DNA of 16,838 nt from contig DTSC01000070.1 in assembly GCA_012965625.1 (NCBI GenBank), positions 1 to 16,838 of the forward strand, in the 5' to 3' direction. This DNA comes from Flavobacteriales bacterium (lineage in GTDB: Bacteria > Bacteroidota > Bacteroidia > NORP154). Of this stretch, positions 1 through 7,073 are shown piece after piece. Position 1 is the first letter of the stretch, and each line of letters opens with the position of its first letter. The position numbers and the translations under genes are program-made. The notes under the pieces were generated by a model, which saw nothing but the letters and a program-made list of their open reading frames with translations, had not been told where the DNA came from and searched no databases.

Positions 1-1222
1 TACCAGTACCTCCTGAAGCCACTACATCAATGGTACCGTCATTTCCACCATTACAGGATGTCTCACCAGCAGTTTCTGAAGAAATCGTTATTGCCGCTGG
101 CTCATCTACTACTAATATACTACCCGCTTGAATACATCCGGAACCATCTTGGATTGAAATACCATAGGTGCCAGCACTCAAGCCAGCAAAGCTACCACTT
201 GTGTTAGCATAGGTAATACCACTATCAATAGAAAAATTCAGGGTGCCTGTTCCACCTGAGGCAGTAATGGTTATTGTACCATCTGCAGATCCATTACAGG
301 AAAGATCAGTAGCCAGCTCTGATGCAATATTAATTGCAGGTGGTTCTGCAATTGCAACATTAACAGCTGCAATACATCCAGCAGAATCTGTAATGGTTGC
401 AGAATGTGTTCCGGCAGGCATATTGGTTTCCGCTGTCGTACTACCTCCAGTACTCCACTGGTAAGTGTATGGAGTTGCTCCACCACTTGCCGTTACCATC
501 GCTGATCCATCTGACCCACCATTACATGTAACATCGACAATATTTGAAATACTTACAGAGGGAGCTCCAGCATCATTAATTGAAACAGAAGCAGAATCAA
601 TACAACCATTACCATCTATTATCGCAACAATGTAGGTGCCAGCACCTAAACCAAATGCAGTATCCGTAGTTTGATTACTTACATCATCCCATACATAGAA
701 ATAGGAACCAGCTCCACCACTAGCCGAAACATATGCCAAGCCATCTGTATTACCACAAGTAGCATCAATAGATCCTGTAACAGCAACAATCGCTGATGGC
801 TCCGTAACAGTTGCAGCTGAAGAATCTAAGCAACCATTAGCATCCGTAACAGTAACAATATAAGTACCTGCAGCCAATCCATTTGCTGTAGAGGTTGTAG
901 CACTATTTGACCATAAATACGTATATGGACTTGTTCCACCGCTTGGATTAATAGTAATTGCTCCATCTGAAGAACCGTTACAGCTAAGATCTGTAACATT
1001 TGTTGTCCAAGTAAGCATAGCTGGGTCTGTAATAGTAACACTATTAATTGAAACACAACCTACACTATCAGAAACGGTTACACTATAGGTTCCTGCACAC
1101 AGGCTATTGGCAGTGGAAGATGATTGAAATCCTGGGTCATTCCAAATAAAAGTGTAAGGCGCAGGTGGGCCGTTGACTATCGCAGTGACCTGTCCATCAC
1201 AATTGCCAAAGCAGGAAGGATC
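1..1222 (-). repeat. Tandem SprB-type protein repeats (five complete, sixth cut by the edge)
   Basis: The repeats begin near residues 169, 246, 320, 397, 474 and 556 of the surface protein, a period of 74-82 residues (about 220-245 bp). Each opens with a cysteine followed by a DG and closes with AGTY/H, then D-x2-GC and often EP. Repeats 1, 2 and 4 carry the PYTY/PYTF-x-W core. Repeat 5 has the variant LNFSIDSGITYANT core, a different sub-type. The paired cysteines near each end could form a disulphide; that is inference. The DNA copies have diverged, so these are old domain repeats rather than recent tandem duplications. Confidence 0.8.
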
Positions 1223-1726
1223 TGTTACAGCAAATGTAATGGGAGAGGAGACAACAATTGTAAAATATGTGATATCATTTACTACAGGAGAGGCAGCACT
1301 ACATAAGCCAAAAGGCCCCCCTGATACATAAGCAGAGGTAGCAGCAACTATAGGATAGGTCCCCGTATCAGTTGGAGTACCATAAACAATTGCACAACCA
1401 GAAGTCCCTCCCGGAAAACCACAGGACGCTGGTACGCAGGCATAGCTCATGCCCGGTGGCAATCCGGTCACATTATCCAGAACCACCGAATCAATATCAC
1501 AAGTAAACCCAGTACCGGGATCTAGGGTATCAGTAGGTACAATATTGGTAATTACTTGCTCATAATATGTGCACTGAATAGCGGGAGCAAATCCAGTAAC
1601 ACTATCAGGATATATTCCAGGTGCGGTATATTGTGGATCTGGTACGCAAACTTGTCCAAAAAGATTTGTGGATGAAAAGGCCATAGTAAATGCAGCCAAT
1701 GCTATAAAATAGAAAAGGTTTTTCAT
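1..1726 (-). CDS. SprB-repeat secreted surface protein, N-terminal part (3' end outside window)
   Basis: The minus frame is open from an ATG at 1726-1724 to the window edge, giving 575 codons with no stop. It starts with a signal peptide (about residues 1-24, MKNLF then a hydrophobic stretch, probable cleavage before Gln25). Residues 25-160 form a cysteine-containing N-terminal domain without a repeat pattern (CVPDPQYTAPGIYPDS near its start), possibly Ig- or cadherin-like. From about residue 169 there are tandem SprB-type repeats with the pattern C-x-G-x2-DG ... GGxxPYTYxW ... AGTYxVTVTDxxGC. Such proteins in Bacteroidota are usually very large, exported by the type IX secretion system and used in gliding or adhesion. 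That role is inferred here, because the C-terminal sorting domain that would support type IX export is not in the window. No convincing promoter is visible upstream; the nearest box is TAACTTTA. Confidence 0.85.
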   Translation of the reverse strand, partial: MKNLFYFIALAAFTMAFSSTNLFGQVCVPDPQYTAPGIYPDSVTGFAPAIQCTYYEQVITNIVPTDTLDPGTGFTCDIDSVVLDNVTGLPPGMSYACVPASCGFPGGTSGCAIVYGTPTDTGTYPIVAATSAYVSGGPFGLCSAASPVVNDITYFTIVVSSPITFAVTDPSCFGNCDGQVTAIVNGPPAPYTFIWNDPGFQSSSTANSLCAGTYSVTVSDSVGCVSINSVTITDPAMLTWTTNVTDLSCNGSSDGAITINPSGGTSPYTYLWSNSATTSTANGLAAGTYIVTVTDANGCLDSSAATVTEPSAIVAVTGSIDATCGNTDGLAYVSASGGAGSYFYVWDDVSNQTTDTAFGLGAGTYIVAIIDGNGCIDSASVSINDAGAPSVSISNIVDVTCNGGSDGSAMVTASGGATPYTYQWSTGGSTTAETNMPAGTHSATITDSAGCIAAVNVAIAEPPAINIASELATDLSCNGSADGTITITASGGTGTLNFSIDSGITYANTSGSFAGLSAGTYGISIQDGSGCIQAGSILVVDEPAAITISSETAGETSCNGGNDGTIDVVASGGTG

Positions 1727-1766
1727 GTGATTAAGAATAAAGTTAATAAAACAATAAGTGTGCAGA

Positions 1767-1780
1767 TCCCAGAGTTGGGA
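1767..1780 (-). terminator. Weak hairpin downstream of rpmH
   Basis: A 5-bp stem (TCCCA / TGGGA) with a 4-base loop lies 15 bases after the rpmH stop, and is followed on the minus strand by T-rich but interrupted sequence. It might slow or end rpmH transcription before the surface-protein gene. The stem is short and there is no clean T-run, so this is only a candidate. Confidence 0.2.
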
Positions 1781-1795
1781 GTCCATCAACCCGAT

Positions 1796-1960
1796 TTATT
1801 TCAGCCCTTTTGGCCTGAACTCATCTGAGACTGACAGCTTTTTACGACCTTTAGCCCTACGTTTCTTTACGATAGTTTGTCCACCTACTGTAGACATTCT
1901 CTCCATAAAACCATGCTTATTCTTTCTCTTTCGAACTGAGGGCTGGAATGTACGTTTCAT
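1796..1960 (-). CDS. rpmH: 50S ribosomal protein L34
   Basis: This 54-residue, very basic protein is a structural component of the large ribosomal subunit. It begins MKRTFQPSVRKRKNKHGF and contains the RRAKGRKKLSVSDE core expected of L34. The ATG at 1960-1958 gives the canonical MKRTFQPS start; an upstream in-frame ATG at 1981 would add seven atypical residues and would overlap the likely promoter. The central segment reads HGFMERMSTVGGQTIV, so the usual Arg after GF is Met and the usual NGR is GGQ. The C-terminal FRPKGLK tail is longer than in E. coli. It appears to be transcribed alone from its own promoter. rnpA and dnaA are not adjacent. Confidence 0.96.
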   Translation of the reverse strand: MKRTFQPSVRKRKNKHGFMERMSTVGGQTIVKKRRAKGRKKLSVSDEFRPKGLK

Positions 1961-1980
1961 ATCAATAAATATTAAGGTCA

Positions 1981-2011
1981 CAAAGTTAATTATTTATTTA
2001 ATTTTATTCAA
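1981..2011 (-). promoter_or_regulatory. Bacteroidota-type promoter of rpmH
   Basis: On the minus strand a perfect TAnnTTTG (-7) element, TAACTTTG, lies at 1988-1981. A TTG (-33-like) at 2011-2009 stands 20 bases upstream. Transcription would start near 1974, leaving a leader of about 14 bases before the rpmH ATG. Confidence 0.55.
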
Positions 2012-2038
2012 GTCTTTTCCAATTTGTTAATTTTGTCA

Positions 2039-2069
2039 TTTGTCTATATATAGTTTCAGTATAAATTAG
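2039..2069 (+). promoter_or_regulatory. Candidate promoter of the DUF6787-like gene
   Basis: TTTG at 2039-2042 is followed after 19 bases by TAAATTAG at 2062-2069, which matches TAnnTTTG except for one base. A perfect TAATTTTG occurs further upstream at 2028-2035 and is an alternative. Either box fits the ATG at 2093. This AT-rich region is divergent with the rpmH promoter. Confidence 0.35.
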
Positions 2070-2092
2070 TTTAATTTCCGATAATTATCATA

Positions 2093-2422
2093 ATGAATGG
2101 ATTTAGCAGCCTGATTGAAAAATTCAAGAAGAAATGGGGTATTGGCAGCACATTAGACATTATTCTTATTTTAATCGTATTCTCTCTGGCAGGGATGTCT
2201 ATTGTCTTTGTTCGTAAGCCAATCTTTAACATACTGGGGATCAATGACTTGCATGTTGTAATTAAAACGGTCGTCTATTTATTGATAATATTCCCCTGTT
2301 ACCAAGTATTCCTGCTCCTATATGGAACATTGCTGGGTCAGTTTAAATTTTTCTGGGACAAAGAAAAGAAGATGGGCAAGTGGATAATCAGTTTAGTCTC
2401 AAAAAAATCTTCTGAAAAATAG
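2093..2422 (+). CDS. Small two-TM membrane protein, DUF6787-like
   Basis: This 109-residue protein has a basic N-terminus (EKFKKKWGIGS), a first membrane segment at about residues 21-40 and a second at about 55-82. A cytoplasmic-looking motif GQFKFFWDKEKKMGKWI follows near the C-terminus. The KKKW opening, two helices and GQFKFF motif match what I recall of the DUF6787 family, which is widespread in Bacteroidota and has no known function. Its last 85 bases overlap the end of rsmG on the other strand. No other gene is co-directional, so it is probably monocistronic. The family name is from memory; the membrane topology is visible in the sequence. Confidence 0.75.
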   Translation: MNGFSSLIEKFKKKWGIGSTLDIILILIVFSLAGMSIVFVRKPIFNILGINDLHVVIKTVVYLLIIFPCYQVFLLLYGTLLGQFKFFWDKEKKMGKWIISLVSKKSSEK

Positions 2423-2994
2423 CTGCTTAAAGGATAAACCTGAAGAGAAGGATATTTTTTTTGATCACTTTCTGCATCCCCTTTTAAATAGATCAGGCCA
2501 TTTTCAATCTCATGATTTGAATTACTTCTGATTTTCTTGCTTATCCAATTATGGATCACTGAAATATCCTTAACTGCCCTGCCAATAACAAAATCGTAAC
2601 TTTTATCCAGAGCCTCAGCTCGTATCCATTCAGCATTAACATTATCCAGGGCCAAAGCTGAGCTTATACTTTCAACTACTTTTATTTTCTTTTTGATAGA
2701 GTCCACCAAATGAAAATTTGCTTTTGGAAACATAATTGCCAAAGGTATGCCCGGCAAGCCACCACCTGTTCCAAGATCCAGAATCTCTGTTTTGGGATGA
2801 AACTGTATTAGCTTAGCAATTCCAAGAGAATGCAGTATATGGTGCAGATACAAAAAGTCCAGATCTTTCCTGCTAATAACATTGATCTTTGAATTCCACT
2901 CCAAATAAAGATTACCCAACTCTTTGAACTGTTCAAGCTGTAGACTTGAAATATCTGGGAAGTATTTGGTAACCAGGTTATAGTCTAAACCCAT
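2338..2994 (-). CDS. rsmG: 16S rRNA (guanine527-N7)-methyltransferase
   Basis: RsmG (GidB) uses S-adenosylmethionine to methylate N7 of G527 in the 530 loop of 16S rRNA; loss gives low-level streptomycin resistance in several bacteria. The 218-residue protein has the class I methyltransferase motif ILDLGTGGGLPGIPLA at residues 71-86, the acidic residue of the next strand in HLVDS (95-99), and the family's N-terminal LYLEWNSKINVIS (29-41). GRAV (138-141) corresponds to the SRAV motif of other members. It is the last gene of the glycosyltransferase-sigma-rsmG operon, 18 bases after the sigma gene. After the usual end (FFETKLIIHLP) about eleven extra residues follow, and this part overlaps the opposite gene. 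Confidence 0.93.
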   Translation of the reverse strand: MGLDYNLVTKYFPDISSLQLEQFKELGNLYLEWNSKINVISRKDLDFLYLHHILHSLGIAKLIQFHPKTEILDLGTGGGLPGIPLAIMFPKANFHLVDSIKKKIKVVESISSALALDNVNAEWIRAEALDKSYDFVIGRAVKDISVIHNWISKKIRSNSNHEIENGLIYLKGDAESDQKKYPSLQVYPLSSYFSEDFFETKLIIHLPIFFSLSQKNLN

Positions 2995-3012
2995 AAATCT
3001 ATAATGAAACGC

Positions 3013-3624
3013 TTAGATCTTCCCTTCTACATTCTTAAGAACGTTATGAAGAAATTCTCTGGCCCGAAAGAGCTGTGCTTTTACAGTACCTAAAGGGATA
3101 TCCAATTGTTGGGCGATTTCTTCATAAGAAAGTTCTTTGAAATACCGCAATTCGACCAGCTCTCTGTATCTGGGCTTGAGTTTTTTAACAAGCTCATGAA
3201 GCAGCTTGATCTTTTGTTTCTGCACAAATTTTTCTTCTGGATCCAGCATTTCAGATTTTAAATGAATGGTGGTCTCAGTCCCATCATCATTTTCAATGGT
3301 TTTGTCAATTGATAATGTCCTCTTCTTTTTCCTTCTGATAAAATCTATACAATTATTAGAAGCAATCTTAAACAACCAAGTACTGAAAGCATAGTTGGGA
3401 GTGTATTGTTTTAGATTTTTAAAAGCTTTGCCAAATGCCTCTATGGTTAGGTCATCTGCATCATCTTTATTGTTCACCATTTTTAGCAACAGAAAGTAAA
3501 TAGAATCTCTATAACGATCCATTAGGTCAGCATAGGCCTTTTGATCTCCTTTAATGGCTAGCTGTACTAACCTGTAATCATGCTGAGCTTTCTCTGAAAG
3601 GTGAGAATCCGGGCCTAATTCCAT
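3013..3624 (-). CDS. RNA polymerase sigma-70 family factor (ECF-like)
   Basis: This 203-residue protein has sigma region 2 at about residues 19-100 (YADLMDRYRDSIY, DADDLTIEAFGKAF, FSTWLFKIASNNCIDFIRR) and sigma region 4 at about 138-195 (YRELVELRYFKELSYEEIA, then the helix-turn-helix QLDIPLGTVKAQLFRARE). It lacks regions 1 and 3, as expected for an extracytoplasmic-function sigma factor. The linker is longer and more charged than usual (about 100-135). Its ATG overlaps the end of the upstream glycosyltransferase gene by 10 bases (ATGGAATTAG), implying translational coupling. No anti-sigma gene is adjacent; the next gene is rsmG. The regulon cannot be read from the sequence. Confidence 0.93.
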   Translation of the reverse strand: MELGPDSHLSEKAQHDYRLVQLAIKGDQKAYADLMDRYRDSIYFLLLKMVNNKDDADDLTIEAFGKAFKNLKQYTPNYAFSTWLFKIASNNCIDFIRRKKKRTLSIDKTIENDDGTETTIHLKSEMLDPEEKFVQKQKIKLLHELVKKLKPRYRELVELRYFKELSYEEIAQQLDIPLGTVKAQLFRAREFLHNVLKNVEGKI

Positions 3625-4718
3625 TTGCTATTTTTGATAACTAGATTTGAAAAACTTGCCAAAAAATTCAAGAAAATTACTGGCATTTCAAAGATTAGCG
3701 AAAATAATAATAAATCCTGCTCTCCTAACCTTTGACAACATTTTTTTAACACGAACCATTGTGAAGAAAACTTTAAAAAGGTGAACAGCAACATTAAGCT
3801 AGTATAATTACCAGATAAGATCAAGGCAAAAAGAGCAAAGTAAAAGAACGCATTTATTAGCTGAATTAACCCTAATAAAACAATTTGAAAATTCTTGTAT
3901 CGAAATCCCGCTGAAGTATGCCGCCTCTTCTGTAAAAACAAGTTCCAAAGTGATTTCTCAGTAATTGAATAGGTAAAAGAAGATTCTTCCATGCATACCG
4001 CAACATTCGTCTTGTTTGCATTCGCCTGGATGAACAGGTCATCATCTCCAGATAAAAGATCTTGATTGTCTGTAAAGCCACTACCTTTCGTATATAGTGA
4101 TTTTCGATACGACAAGTTTCTTCCTACGCCCATATATGGGATGCCCATCAATGAAAATGCAAAATACTGCAATGCGATAAAGAAGGTATCCACCCTAGCC
4201 ATGATATTAACAATACCTGTAGATTTTCGATATGGGCCATATCCCAATACAATCTGAATTTTTTCGGAGTAACAATTAACCATACCGCTTAACCATTGCT
4301 CCCCAGCCGGAGTACAGTCTGCATCTGTAAAAAGCAAATATTCATTCTTAGCCTTCTTTATGCCAAGGGCTAAAGCCGTTTTTTTAGATGATTTGTCATT
4401 GCCAGAGAGAGAGTAGTATGATAAATGCTCATTAGAGACAGCAAGCTGTCTAACAAATGACCCGGAACCATCAGTACTATGGTCATCTACAATGATAATT
4501 TCATAATCCGAATATTCCTGCGCCAATAATATTGGGAGGTTTTGTTCTAAGTTTTCCAATTCATTCCTCGAAGCAATAATGATTGAAACACTTTCATTGA
4601 AATAATTGTCATTGGTATCTTTTGAATAAGTTGCCACCTTATTATAGATCAGAAAATAGAGGCCTAAAAGGCCCAAAACAGACCCTAAAAACAGGTGAGG
4701 GATTAAATCAATAATCAT
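3615..4718 (-). CDS. Membrane-anchored family 2 glycosyltransferase
   Basis: This 367-residue protein has an N-terminal membrane helix (about 5-25), a GT-A catalytic domain (about 43-270) and a hydrophobic C-terminal part with two or three helices (about 277-362). GT2 landmarks are VSIIIASRNE (44-53), IIIVDDHSTD (74-83), the DXD motif TDADC (131-135), the acceptor-site GDDDLF (224-229) and QKRRH (263-267) in place of QxxRW. It probably transfers a sugar from a nucleotide sugar to a lipid or polysaccharide at the inner membrane; the actual sugar and acceptor are unknown. It is first in an operon with the sigma factor and rsmG, and its stop overlaps the sigma start. Confidence 0.88.
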   Translation of the reverse strand: MIIDLIPHLFLGSVLGLLGLYFLIYNKVATYSKDTNDNYFNESVSIIIASRNELENLEQNLPILLAQEYSDYEIIIVDDHSTDGSGSFVRQLAVSNEHLSYYSLSGNDKSSKKTALALGIKKAKNEYLLFTDADCTPAGEQWLSGMVNCYSEKIQIVLGYGPYRKSTGIVNIMARVDTFFIALQYFAFSLMGIPYMGVGRNLSYRKSLYTKGSGFTDNQDLLSGDDDLFIQANANKTNVAVCMEESSFTYSITEKSLWNLFLQKRRHTSAGFRYKNFQIVLLGLIQLINAFFYFALFALILSGNYTSLMLLFTFLKFSSQWFVLKKCCQRLGEQDLLLFSLIFEMPVIFLNFLASFSNLVIKNSKWN

Positions 4719-4759
4719 CGCTAATGTTAAAGCTCAATAATCTTATTATACATTTCAAT

Positions 4760-4767
4760 CAAATTTA
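4760..4767 (-). promoter_or_regulatory. -7 element, promoter of the glycosyltransferase-sigma-rsmG operon
   Basis: TAAATTTG on the minus strand is a perfect TAnnTTTG match, 41 bases before the glycosyltransferase ATG. No clear TTTG lies at the expected -33 distance. It sits in the intergenic region shared divergently with tgt. Confidence 0.4.
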
Positions 4768-4826
4768 GGCATTTGCAAAGGAAATAAAGTTCATATAAAC
4801 AAAGGGCAAAGAAAAACCAATATCGT

Positions 4827-4834
4827 TACCTTTG
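4827..4834 (+). promoter_or_regulatory. -7 element, promoter of tgt-lptG
   Basis: TACCTTTG matches TAnnTTTG exactly. It covers the first possible TTG start of tgt (4832-4834). If it is the promoter, transcription begins near 4841 and only the second TTG (4850) can be the start, with a leader of about ten bases. No -33 TTTG is seen at the right distance. Confidence 0.4.
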
Positions 4835-4849
4835 AGCAAAATTATTATT

Positions 4850-5980
4850 TTGAAATTTCAACTCCAGCATATAGACCCAGAATCGAATGCAAGGTGTGGA
4901 CTTATTGAAACAGATCATGGTTCTATTAACACACCTGTTTTTGCTCCTGTTGGTACTTTGGGTTCAGTACGCGGAATACATACCAGGGAGCTTGAAAATG
5001 ATGTAGGAATCAATTTGGCATTGGGTAATGCCTATCATCTTTACATGAGACCTGGCCTTGATATCCTGGAAAAGGCTGGAGGCATCCATAAGTTTACGGG
5101 ATGGAACATACCGATACTAACAGACTCAGGTGGATACCAGGTGTATTCACTGGCAGCAAATAGAAAAATAACAAATGAAGGCGTTTCTTTCCAATCTCAT
5201 ATTGATGGATCCAAACACCTCTTTACCCCTGAGAAAGCGATTGAAAATCAAATTATTATTGGTGCAGATATTATCATGGCATTTGATGAATGTACCCCCT
5301 ACCCTTGTGATTACAATTACGCTAAATCCTCTATGGATCTTACCCATGACTGGTTAAAGAGGTGTATTAATTCTTTTGATACGAATAAAGCTAAATATGA
5401 ATACTCCCAAACGCTATTCCCAATAGTTCAAGGAAGTGTTTACAAAGACCTTCGCATACAATCCGCAGAGTTCATTGCAGCTACCAACCAGGATGGAAAT
5501 GCCATTGGAGGCCTATCGGTAGGAGAGCCACATGAGGACATGTACGAAATGACGGAAGCAGTGTGTGCAATTCTGCCTGAAGAAAAACCAAGATATCTTA
5601 TGGGAGTTGGAACACCTTCTAATATTCTAGAATCCATAGCGTTAGGTATTGATATGTTTGATTGCGTAATGCCTACCAGAAATGGAAGAAATGGCACAAT
5701 TTATACCCAGGAAGGCATGATCAACATAAAAAACGAAAAATGGAAAAATGATTTCAGCCCTTTAGATTCAAATGGTAAGATATTTGCAGATCATGACTAC
5801 TCAAAAGCCTATCTTAGACATCTGATAATTAGCAATGAGATGCTGGGAGCTCAAATTGCTAGTTTGCACAATATTGGTTTTTATTTGTGGTTGGTATCAG
5901 AAGCAAGAAATAAAATAATTGAAGGGACCTTTCATTCCTGGAAAAATAAAATGGTGAAGAAATTAACGTTAAAATTATAG
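4850..5980 (+). CDS. tgt: tRNA-guanine transglycosylase
   Basis: Tgt exchanges guanine-34 of tRNAs Asp, Asn, His and Tyr for preQ1 during queuosine synthesis. From the TTG at 4850 it is 376 residues and begins MKFQLQHIDPESNARCGLIE, as expected for the family. An upstream TTG at 4832 would add six residues and overlaps a promoter box; there is no ATG option. Catalytic landmarks (numbered from 4850) are TDSGGYQ at about 91-97 with the substrate-binding Asp92, GGLSVGE at about 220-226, and FDCVMPTRNGRNG at about 270-282 with the nucleophilic Asp271. The zinc site of most bacterial Tgt (CxCxxC plus His) should lie at about 306-324, just before YSKAYLRHL, but reads DSNGKIFADHD with no cysteines. 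lptG follows after one base. Confidence 0.94.
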   Translation: MKFQLQHIDPESNARCGLIETDHGSINTPVFAPVGTLGSVRGIHTRELENDVGINLALGNAYHLYMRPGLDILEKAGGIHKFTGWNIPILTDSGGYQVYSLAANRKITNEGVSFQSHIDGSKHLFTPEKAIENQIIIGADIIMAFDECTPYPCDYNYAKSSMDLTHDWLKRCINSFDTNKAKYEYSQTLFPIVQGSVYKDLRIQSAEFIAATNQDGNAIGGLSVGEPHEDMYEMTEAVCAILPEEKPRYLMGVGTPSNILESIALGIDMFDCVMPTRNGRNGTIYTQEGMINIKNEKWKNDFSPLDSNGKIFADHDYSKAYLRHLIISNEMLGAQIASLHNIGFYLWLVSEARNKIIEGTFHSWKNKMVKKLTLKL

Positions 5981-5981
5981 C

Positions 5982-7061
5982 GTGCTAAAAAAAATTGATC
6001 GTTACATACTTTGGAAGTTTCTTGCAACCTTCTTTTATTCCATCGCACTGATTGTTGTTGTTGTAATTATTTTTGACATATCAGAAAAGATTGATGACTT
6101 TTTGGAAAGCAAAGCACCATTAAACGCTATTGTTTTTGATTACTATCTTAATTTTATCCCTTTTTTCGTCAACCTATTTAGTCCCCTTTTTACATTTATA
6201 GCTGTAATTTTCTTCACTTCGAAAATGGCATCAAACACTGAAATTGTGGCAATCCTCAGTTCTGGTATGAGTTTCAGAAGAATGCTGGTTCCCTATTTTC
6301 TTGGTGCTATGGTTATCACATTGCTTTCATTATACCTTAACAATTTTGTGATTCCTAATTCGAACAAGTACAGACTGGCATTTGAAGAAACTTACATCAG
6401 GAGTACGTTCAGAAACCATGACAGAAATATTCATAGGCAAATTGCCCCAAATACATATATATATTTCGACCGTTTTGATAATATCAGAAGTACCGGATAT
6501 AAATTTTCCCTGGAAAAATACGACAACAAGAAGTTGAAGTATAAGTTAATGGCTGAAACAATTAAATGGGATACTATTGCCAAGGTATGGCATATAGAGC
6601 ACTATATAATTAGAACTATAGACGGAATGGAAGAGGATATACAAAAGGGAATGGCATTAGATACTACATTGAATATTGACGCAAAAGATTTTGGGAGGAG
6701 AATCAATACTGTTGAAACAATGAATTATTTTGAACTAAATGAGTTTATTGAAAAAGAAAAAGTAAAAGGCTCTGAAAAAATAGCTTTCTATGAAATTGAA
6801 AAACATAAAAGATTTGCTTTCCCTTTTGCAACCTTTATTCTGACATTAGTGGGAGTGAGTTTGGCCAGCAAGAAAGTTAGAGGTGGAATCGGATTACATA
6901 TTGGCCTAGGTCTTCTAATAAGTTTCAGCTACATACTATTCATGCAAGTCTCAATTACCTTTGCCACAAATGCTAACTTGTCACCTTTTCTCGCCATGTG
7001 GATACCAAATATATTATTTGGTTTTTTGGCCTATTCTCTTTTCAAAATAGCACCTAAGTAA
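5982..7061 (+). CDS. LptF/LptG-family lipopolysaccharide export permease
   Basis: This 359-residue protein belongs to the YjgP/YjgQ family, the inner-membrane permease half of the LptBFGC machine that extracts LPS for transport to the outer membrane. It starts at GTG 5982, one base after the tgt stop, so translation is probably coupled. Three membrane helices lie at about 11-31, 51-80 and 101-124, followed by a periplasmic beta-jellyroll domain (about 130-265) and three C-terminal helices (about 270-290, 300-320 and 332-355). The conserved EIVAILSSGMSFRRML segment (87-102) is typical of the coupling helix region that contacts LptB. I cannot tell LptF from LptG by eye; the ATPase gene is not in the window. 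Confidence 0.9.
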   Translation: MLKKIDRYILWKFLATFFYSIALIVVVVIIFDISEKIDDFLESKAPLNAIVFDYYLNFIPFFVNLFSPLFTFIAVIFFTSKMASNTEIVAILSSGMSFRRMLVPYFLGAMVITLLSLYLNNFVIPNSNKYRLAFEETYIRSTFRNHDRNIHRQIAPNTYIYFDRFDNIRSTGYKFSLEKYDNKKLKYKLMAETIKWDTIAKVWHIEHYIIRTIDGMEEDIQKGMALDTTLNIDAKDFGRRINTVETMNYFELNEFIEKEKVKGSEKIAFYEIEKHKRFAFPFATFILTLVGVSLASKKVRGGIGLHIGLGLLISFSYILFMQVSITFATNANLSPFLAMWIPNILFGFLAYSLFKIAPK

Positions 7062-7073
7062 ATAGGTTTATGC

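Noticed and set aside
271..1056. Short leucine/glutamine-rich open frames on minus within the SprB-repeat gene, and a 73-codon frame on plus
   Set aside because: They are out-of-frame readings of the repeat-coding DNA. The long minus frame with signal peptide and repeats explains the region.
1..1222. Regular repeat spacing as a possible CRISPR array
   Set aside because: The period is 220-245 bp, the copies are diverged at DNA level and encode protein repeats in one open frame.
1758..2030. 90-codon open frame on plus opposite rpmH
   Set aside because: It is antisense to L34, has no recognisable domain and runs through the rpmH promoter.
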